NCBI GenBank assembly: GCA_001970955.1
Contig: MPUH01001103.1
Coordinates: 1-24,161, forward strand
DNA: 24,161 nucleotides
Reading direction: 5' to 3'
DNA from: Stentor coeruleus
Lineage: Eukaryota; Ciliophora; Heterotrichea; Heterotrichida; Stentoridae
The position numbers and the translations under genes are program-made. This document shows positions 18,291 to 24,161 of this stretch, one piece after another (within the stretch, counting starts at the first letter, position 1; each line of letters starts with the position of its first letter). The notes beneath the pieces were generated by a model. The model worked only from the letters and a program-made list of their open reading frames with translations, did no database searches and was not told where the DNA came from.

Positions 18291-20402
18291 ATGAAATTGC
18301 GAGCTATTATTATTGGAATAGTTGCACTGTTCATTTACAGTTTAATTTACTTCGCTTATACCTATAAAAGTGAAGTGAGTCAAACTGTTTATGAAGATAG
18401 TTTTTTTTACTATGCTAATAATGATTCTTCAGCAAAAAAAAATTCTGATTCATTTCTAGATTCTAAAAATGCAACTAATAGTAACTCATCAAGTCCAATT
18501 GTTTCATATGACACATCTTTGTCAGAAACCCAAGAAAATCTTACTGATATATCATTGAAACCTTCACTAAAAATTAATCATTCTTTGTTGGATGAATATG
18601 GAAATTTACCTTGGACTTATCCTCCAGACCTTTACTGTAAACCAAAATCATTCTCATTCACTGATGATGAAATAAAGTACTTTTGGAATTACAAAAACTA
18701 TGAAAAATGTAAAGTTGAAGTATTATATGAAGCTGAAATTTCTCCTAACAGCATGTCAATAAAATGTGCTAATGGCGCATCACCTGAATATTTTACTGAT
18801 ACGAGGCCTGAAAGGTTAGGAGGACCAAAAATAATAGCAAAGTGGCAAAAAGATTTAAGAGACTACCCTAATTCTCAATATGTTATGGCAAAATGCAATA
18901 CAAATAGTATATACTCTTTTGTGTTTAATCGTTTTAAAAAACAAATAGAAGACAATGCAAAGATTAAAAGTCTTAAATTTTCAAACAACACAAGACCACT
19001 TACTGTATTACTTTTAGTCTTTGATTCAGTTTCTAGAGGTAATGCTTATAGAAGCTGGCCAATGGTTAAAGATTTTCTATTGAACGAAATAACCCAAAAG
19101 CCTTTTTCTGAAAAGTTTAGCTTTTATGATTTTGCTAATGCAGCTATTCCTGATATACATACAATGGACAATATGCCACAGATACTATTAGGTTTGACTC
19201 TAAGCCAAACTGAATCGATTCTTAAAGCTTCGACCTCAGGTTCTTCTAAATTCCTTGAAATACAAAAAAAATCTATTTGGAATTTTTTTTCTGAGTTGGG
19301 ATACGTTACAATGGTAGCTCATGATGATATTTTTGATTATTTACCTAAGATTGTTGGTAGAGAAATATTGGTTGATTATGTTTTTACTAATTTCTGGAAA
19401 GCTTGTCTTAGTGTTTATGGCTTTCAAAACCATAATACTAAACAAAGATGTGCTGGGGATCAAGACTCGCATTATTTTAGTTTGAATTATACGAGTCAAT
19501 TTATTAGGAATTATAATAAAAGCAATAAATTTGTGTATATGCATTCGAATGCTGGACATGAAACTTCGGGGAATATTAAAACTGTGGATAAGGATTTATA
19601 TGAGTTTTTAGTGTCGACGTTGAAGTTTTATGATGAGAAAAATGGGGATTTAGCTTTGTTTATAGTTTCAGATCATGGGATTAAGTTTTCTAGGCTACAA
19701 TTTGAGGATAGAGGATTTTATGATGCAAGAATACCTATGACATTTATGATTATGAATAAAGAGATGGAAGAAAATATGGCTGCTAAGGAAATTTTGCAGT
19801 ATAATCAGTATCAGCTGCTTAGTAGGTTTGATATTAACCTTGCGTTGAAAAATGTTGCATATTATCCGCATGGGGATTTATCAAAAGAAAACTATGAGAA
19901 TTTAAAAAAAGACTATCCTGTTAGTGATGTTGTGAGTATTTTCAGAGAAAAAATCAGAAACGACAGGAAATGCGAAGACATAAAAGTCCCTACTTTTTCT
20001 TGCACCTGCAAAGATTTTGAAGAAATTAATACATCAGGATCGAGTGAAAAAAAAATCATAGAAAACCTTATATTGTTAGCCAATAAATATATCGATATCC
20101 ATAAAACAAAGAAATCATGTAAGAAAATAGAAACTTGGAAAGTTATAAAAGCTAAAAAATTTGAAATGATGTCATCAAAAGATGGCTGGGATGCTTTTTA
20201 TGATATGACTTTTATAGTACAAAATAATGTGATCATCAACACTATGGCTAATTTTTGTTCTGAGGAGAATAAAGAAGGGAGTAAACTTCCTACTACTAAA
20301 TATCCAGAAACAACATTTTATATTGAAAAAACTAACTACTATATGCAGATTTCGCATTTTGAAATTGAAGGAAATAATAAAAAAGAGATTTGCTTAGAAT
20401 AA
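18291..20402 (+). CDS. DUF229 sulfatase/alkaline-phosphatase-like type II membrane protein (copy 1)
   Basis: A 703-residue single-exon protein. Residues 5-25 form one membrane anchor (IIIGIVALFIYSLIYFAY), preceded by a short basic cytosolic end, so the bulk is probably lumenal or extracellular. A Ser/Asn-rich stalk (about 30-100) leads to the DUF229 domain (PF02995): FDSVSR (244-249), SFYDF, SIWNFFSELGYVTMVAHDD, NAGHETSGN (420-428, H423) and SDHG (460-463). Asp and His residues at these places match metal-binding positions of the alkaline phosphatase superfamily. Ser in DSVSR may be the nucleophile, but substrates of DUF229 proteins are unknown to me. A Cys-containing C-terminal domain of about 140 residues follows. 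Tandem paralogue of the next gene, 112 bp away. Confidence 0.88.
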   Translation: MKLRAIIIGIVALFIYSLIYFAYTYKSEVSQTVYEDSFFYYANNDSSAKKNSDSFLDSKNATNSNSSSPIVSYDTSLSETQENLTDISLKPSLKINHSLLDEYGNLPWTYPPDLYCKPKSFSFTDDEIKYFWNYKNYEKCKVEVLYEAEISPNSMSIKCANGASPEYFTDTRPERLGGPKIIAKWQKDLRDYPNSQYVMAKCNTNSIYSFVFNRFKKQIEDNAKIKSLKFSNNTRPLTVLLLVFDSVSRGNAYRSWPMVKDFLLNEITQKPFSEKFSFYDFANAAIPDIHTMDNMPQILLGLTLSQTESILKASTSGSSKFLEIQKKSIWNFFSELGYVTMVAHDDIFDYLPKIVGREILVDYVFTNFWKACLSVYGFQNHNTKQRCAGDQDSHYFSLNYTSQFIRNYNKSNKFVYMHSNAGHETSGNIKTVDKDLYEFLVSTLKFYDEKNGDLALFIVSDHGIKFSRLQFEDRGFYDARIPMTFMIMNKEMEENMAAKEILQYNQYQLLSRFDINLALKNVAYYPHGDLSKENYENLKKDYPVSDVVSIFREKIRNDRKCEDIKVPTFSCTCKDFEEINTSGSSEKKIIENLILLANKYIDIHKTKKSCKKIETWKVIKAKKFEMMSSKDGWDAFYDMTFIVQNNVIINTMANFCSEENKEGSKLPTTKYPETTFYIEKTNYYMQISHFEIEGNNKKEICLE

Positions 20403-20514
20403 TCAATAGCTAATATCTTAGAATATTTTTAATTTTTTAGATAAAAATTATATAATTTTATGGAAAAATGAGATTAAGGTAAGATATATGCAAAATGGCT
20501 ATTATCTATAAAAA

Positions 20515-22533
20515 ATGAGGATGCGATGTATTATGATAAGCTTGCTTGTCTTGGTTATATATACATTGATATATTCGTTATACTTCATTCTTCCTAGTCA
20601 ATATCCAGACTCAGACATAAACTTTATAGACAGTATTTCATACGAGTCATCTCAACCTAAAACTTCGCAAAGCAAATGCACAGCACCCGAAGTATTTTTC
20701 ACTGACGAAGAATTCCAAAAGTACTGGAAATACAAAGATTATAAAAACTGTACATTGCCTGAATTGGATAATATCTATATTCAAGACGGTATTATCAAAG
20801 GTAAGTGTGAGAATTCTACATTGCCGAAGTACTTTTCAGATCCAGGCTATACTCAAAAGCTTGGAGGTATGAAAATCTACCCTTTATGGCGCGAATATGT
20901 TATAGATCGAGAGAAATCCGAATATTTCATAGTCAAATGTACTAAAAAGCGAATGTATACTTTTGTAGTAAATAAACTCAATAAAACAGCAGCTTATAGG
21001 GCAAATAAAGTTAGAAAAGAACTTAATGGTAAAGAAAAACCTTTATTTGTTCTGTTATTAGCATTAGACTCTGTATCAAGGTTTAGTGCATATAAAAACC
21101 TTCCTAAAACAGTCGAGTTTTTAAATGAACAGGTAAACTTTGGAGATTATTCGAAGAAATACTCGTTTTATGACTTTAAATATTCAAGTATTACTGGGAT
21201 TAACACAAGACCTAATATGGTTCCAATATTGTATGGGCAAACAGATAAACAACATGATGAAATTTTGGGAAAGAATGACTATTTTGCAATGAATCAATGG
21301 AAAAAATTTGTTGATTTACAAGATAAGGCTATTTGGATGGAATATTGGAAGCTTGGATTTGTGAATATGTTTATTTATGATTCTGTTTATGATTTTATGG
21401 TCAAATCATTTGGCAGAAATTTGATTGCGGANATGTTTATTTATGATTCTGTTTATGATTTTATGGTCAAATCATTTGGCAGAAATTTGATTGCGGATCA
21501 TGTGTTTAATAATTTTTGGAGGGTAGCTTGGGAAGTGTATGGGTATACTGATTTTTCTGAAAAACAAAGATGTGCTGGAAATTATGACTCGCATTTTTAC
21601 TCGCTTAACTACACAGAACAATTTTATAGAAACTACAAACATAACAATAGGTTTGCTTATGTGCATCTTGGAGCAGGGCATGAAAATACTGGAAACATTC
21701 GCACTGTAGACAAAGATCTTGTGTCTTTTCTTGAAAGAACCCTAAACTTCTTTGAAAACCAAGATCAAGACCTGGCGATTTTCCTCATCAGCGACCATGG
21801 CAGACAAAATTCTCGTCTTCAATTTAGTCATCGCGAGTATCTAAACCATCGTCTTCCAATGACATTTTACATTCAATCCAAAAGTATTGAAGAATCCTTT
21901 GAAAACCGAGAAATTTTACTCCATAATACAGAACAACTTGTCGGGAGATTCGACATAAATTTCGCTTTAAAAGAACTTGCGCATTATCCATACTCAGGGT
22001 TAACTAAAACCAAACATCAGCTTATAAAATCTAGTTATCCAATTAAAGACCCTATAAATTTATTAACAGAAAAAATCAATGAAAATCGTACATGTGAAGA
22101 TGTTGGAACTAAAAAACTCCTTTGTATATGTCGAGGATATGAAGATGTTGATATGAAAAAAGAAGAAGAGTCTCTTATAGTAAATTCTATAATAAAACTA
22201 GCAGGACGGGTTATAAAATATCATAAAAATAAGAGATCTGATTGCCAGTATCTTGAAAAAGTCACGTTGGAAAAAGCTGAAAAGTTCATGTTGAGGACAT
22301 ATAGTAATGGTTATGATCATTTGTATAAAGTTACTATATCTTCAAATTCTGAGGCAGTTTTGAATCTAAATGCAAATTTCTGTAAGGATTCGAGGATTAA
22401 AAAGTCTAAAAATGTTCTTACAGGGCCCGATCATCCTTATGATATTGTGTTTTTTAATAACACTGAATACTTTGTCCAGCTTAGTGAAATACAGATAAAA
22501 AGCAGTTGTGATTTAGATTTATGTTTATGCTAA
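20515..22533 (+). CDS. DUF229 sulfatase/alkaline-phosphatase-like type II membrane protein (copy 2, contains an assembly duplication)
   Basis: The open frame is 672 codons, but 22 of them arise from a 65-bp repeat plus one N at 21432. Without that insert the protein would be about 650 residues. The N-terminal anchor (IMISLLVLVIYTLIYSLYF) parallels copy 1, but the stalk is shorter. The same landmarks occur: LDSVSR (184-189), GAGHENTGN, and SDHG (426-429 in the current numbering). FIYDSVYDFMVKSFGR appears twice in a row, whereas copy 1 has the corresponding segment once (HDDIFDYLPKIVGR), so one unit is artefactual. The catalytic landmarks are outside the repeat. A head-to-tail tandem pair with moderate divergence implies an old gene duplication. 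Start: ATG 20515 gives the anchor directly after a short basic end (MRMR). Confidence 0.85.
   Translation: MRMRCIMISLLVLVIYTLIYSLYFILPSQYPDSDINFIDSISYESSQPKTSQSKCTAPEVFFTDEEFQKYWKYKDYKNCTLPELDNIYIQDGIIKGKCENSTLPKYFSDPGYTQKLGGMKIYPLWREYVIDREKSEYFIVKCTKKRMYTFVVNKLNKTAAYRANKVRKELNGKEKPLFVLLLALDSVSRFSAYKNLPKTVEFLNEQVNFGDYSKKYSFYDFKYSSITGINTRPNMVPILYGQTDKQHDEILGKNDYFAMNQWKKFVDLQDKAIWMEYWKLGFVNMFIYDSVYDFMVKSFGRNLIAXMFIYDSVYDFMVKSFGRNLIADHVFNNFWRVAWEVYGYTDFSEKQRCAGNYDSHFYSLNYTEQFYRNYKHNNRFAYVHLGAGHENTGNIRTVDKDLVSFLERTLNFFENQDQDLAIFLISDHGRQNSRLQFSHREYLNHRLPMTFYIQSKSIEESFENREILLHNTEQLVGRFDINFALKELAHYPYSGLTKTKHQLIKSSYPIKDPINLLTEKINENRTCEDVGTKKLLCICRGYEDVDMKKEEESLIVNSIIKLAGRVIKYHKNKRSDCQYLEKVTLEKAEKFMLRTYSNGYDHLYKVTISSNSEAVLNLNANFCKDSRIKKSKNVLTGPDHPYDIVFFNNTEYFVQLSEIQIKSSCDLDLCLC
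21367..21497. repeat. 65-bp perfect duplication separated by one N
   Basis: Copies 21367-21431 and 21433-21497 appear identical and flank a single undetermined base at 21432. This is the signature of two overlapping contig ends joined without merging. The 66-bp total happens to keep the reading frame. Confidence 0.93.
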
Positions 22534-22642
22534 TAAAAGTAATTTAAAGGGAAATTATATAATTATGTTACTTAAAATGATGAAAAACTTATGAAATAGT
22601 TAGTTTTATATAAAAACTTAAAGCGAAATGTAGTTTTTGTGA

Positions 22643-24161
22643 TTATTTTCTCAGTTTTTTAATCAATCTACTTATAAGCCCTACACCAAACCTTTCATAA
22701 AGCCAAGTCACCAAACAGCCAAAAAGGATAATCCCAAACAAAGTCCATTTAAAGCTCATTGGCATATCCATCATCTGCAAAAGTTCTCTAGTGTTTTTTG
22801 TAGGGAAAACCGTTAAATAAAAGCTAATAGCCGTGATACCAATACAAGATATCGTAAAATACAAGTTCCTATAAGCAGGTTGTCTATAAGGAGGTCCAAT
22901 GCTAAAACTAATACAAACAATAAGTAACTGTACTGAGCTGATTAAAAAAAGTACAGTATTTTCATATGCAGGATATGGACTAAAAGCATTTATAGCAAAG
23001 CCTTTAGGGTCAGTACCATTAAAGTATCTTGATCTTCATACCAATCTTGTTTAACAAGTATAAAATATGAGAAAATCTGAAATAAACCTTGAATAAACAC
23101 TTGTCCAATCACTGAGCTGATAACTGGTATTGATATTAACGCTCCTGGAGGTAAAGTCCTTGTAAGTTTCAAACTAGCTCCAGTATAAGCCATGAAAACA
23201 GCTAAAGGTAAAATCATAAACAAATCTTCATATAAAAACTGTAAGTCCATCATATTGCTTTTAAGGAAATACAAGAAATTTATACAGACAAATTGAATCA
23301 TACTATACATAGTAATGAATTTAAAACACTGGAAACTTGTCACAAGAGCTGCACGGCCTTCTTTCATAAGTTCGATTATTGCTTGAAGATTATCTGCACT
23401 AAAAGGTGCGGCAATTGAAGCTTCCCCACTAGTATCTTCATTATAAGATTTAAGTATTGACAGCCCAACATCTGCAGCTTTTAATGCCCCACAATCATTA
23501 GCCCCATCACCTACCATAGCAACTTGAATTTCTCCTCTTTGCATAAGTTCAACAAGAAGAACTTTTTGATTAGGAGACATACGGCCAAAAACTTTACCAT
23601 TATCAAGTACATATTGAAGTATAGGATTATTTTGTTTTTTTAATAATTTCAAGAAGATTACCTGTTGCCACAATACCTTGAGGTTTGTTTATTGATAAGT
23701 TTATTTTTAATCCTTGAACATTTTCCCAGATAATCTCTTCACCTGAATCAATTATCCCACATGATTTACCTACAGCAAGAGCAGTTAGTAAAGCATCTCC
23801 AGTTGATATAACACAGTGTATATCAGCATCAAGTAATATTGATAATGTATCAGTAGTTTCAGCTTTTAAAGGGTTATGTAAAAGTATTAAACCAAGGAAA
23901 ATCAAACCTTTTTCTATATCTTCAAGTTGAGTTGATGGATGAAAAGAGTTTAGGTTTTTATATGCACATGCTAAAACCCTATTACCAGCTTGAGAAAAAC
24001 TTAGAAGATTAGCATAGACTGAGCTTGGAACATTTATACATAAAGGTAGAATAACTTCAGGTGCACCTTTCATATGTAAAGATAGTTGATCTAATTTTAA
24101 ACTTATAATCCCCATACGTTTTGTGGATGAAGAAAATTGATGCATATGAACAACTTTGATT
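22643..24161 (-). CDS. P5B-type (ATP13A-like) P-type ATPase, 3' part, split by two frameshifts
   Basis: The C-terminal half of a P5B ATPase, entering from the right edge in open frame. Visible in order: FSSSTKRM and KGAPE of the nucleotide-binding domain, STGDALLTALAVGKSCGI, FGRMSPNQK, MVGDGANDCGALKAADVG of the P domain, then SGEASIAAPFSADN and the C-terminal TM region with PPGALISIPV, KQDWYEDQ, YENTVLFL and a final TM ending LIKKLRK. The DGANDCGALKAA and EASIAAPF blocks are typical of P5 pumps; P5B members (ATP13A2 group) move polyamines out of endolysosomes. The phosphorylation site DKTGT lies outside the window. The frame shifts at an A7 run (complement of 23635-23641; one A too many) and again near 23021-23025 (one base too few before FNGTDPKGF). 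No 15- or 16-nt intron fixes either. Homology is strong across both breaks, so sequencing error or a very young pseudogene fits best. Confidence 0.88.

Noticed and set aside
22990..23030. 15-nt GTACTGACCCTAAAG (complement) as an intron explaining the second ATPase frameshift
   Set aside because: Removing 15 nt does not change the frame and still meets the TAA; the shift needs one added base, and the segment encodes FNGTDPKG in the correct frame.

Overview
The window reads as macronuclear DNA of a heterotrich ciliate, most likely Stentor or a close relative. It is AT-rich and gene-dense, and most genes are single-exon. One gene carries three introns of exactly 15 nt (GTA...TAG with A at position 10), a hallmark of heterotrichs. 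The code looks standard: full-length conserved genes contain no in-frame TGA and Trp is always TGG, which argues against Blepharisma, where TGA is Trp. Species assignment is inference; no rRNA is present.

Layout. Positions 1-165 hold a piece of a WD40 gene (minus), followed by a full WD40 gene (274-2246, minus) broken by a 41-bp tandem duplication. Next on the minus strand are a DNAAF19/CCDC103-like dynein-arm assembly factor (2615-3178), a two-FHA-domain protein with the three 15-nt introns (3226-4119), and an AGC-type kinase (4317-5501). A divergent spacer separates these from a plus-strand pair: an anoctamin/TMEM16 protein (6478-8718) and a secreted cysteine-rich protein (8757-9797).

The 2-kb spacer after that contains a decayed, inverted copy of the WD40 gene (about 10100-10885). 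It is followed by a nucleolin-like protein (11808-13469) and, 22 bp later, a Vid27-family protein (13492-15435). A coiled-coil protein of unknown function lies convergently (15487-16779, minus). A 1.5-kb AT-rich spacer with a 43-bp tandem duplication leads to two tandem DUF229 (alkaline phosphatase/sulfatase superfamily) type II membrane proteins (18291-20402 and 20515-22533). The second holds a 65-bp duplication around a single N, which looks like an assembly join. The window ends with the 3' part of a P5B-type (ATP13A) ATPase on the minus strand, split by two single-base frameshifts.

The genes do not form one pathway. The themes are cilia and cell structure (DNAAF19, coiled coil), membrane proteins (anoctamin, P5B ATPase, DUF229 pair, secreted Cys-rich protein) and housekeeping (nucleolin, Vid27). 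I see no CRISPR array, virus or recognisable transposon. The least ordinary material is the WD40 duplication family, the minimal introns and one exonic look-alike of them, telomere-like units between genes, and strand-composition switching at gene borders.
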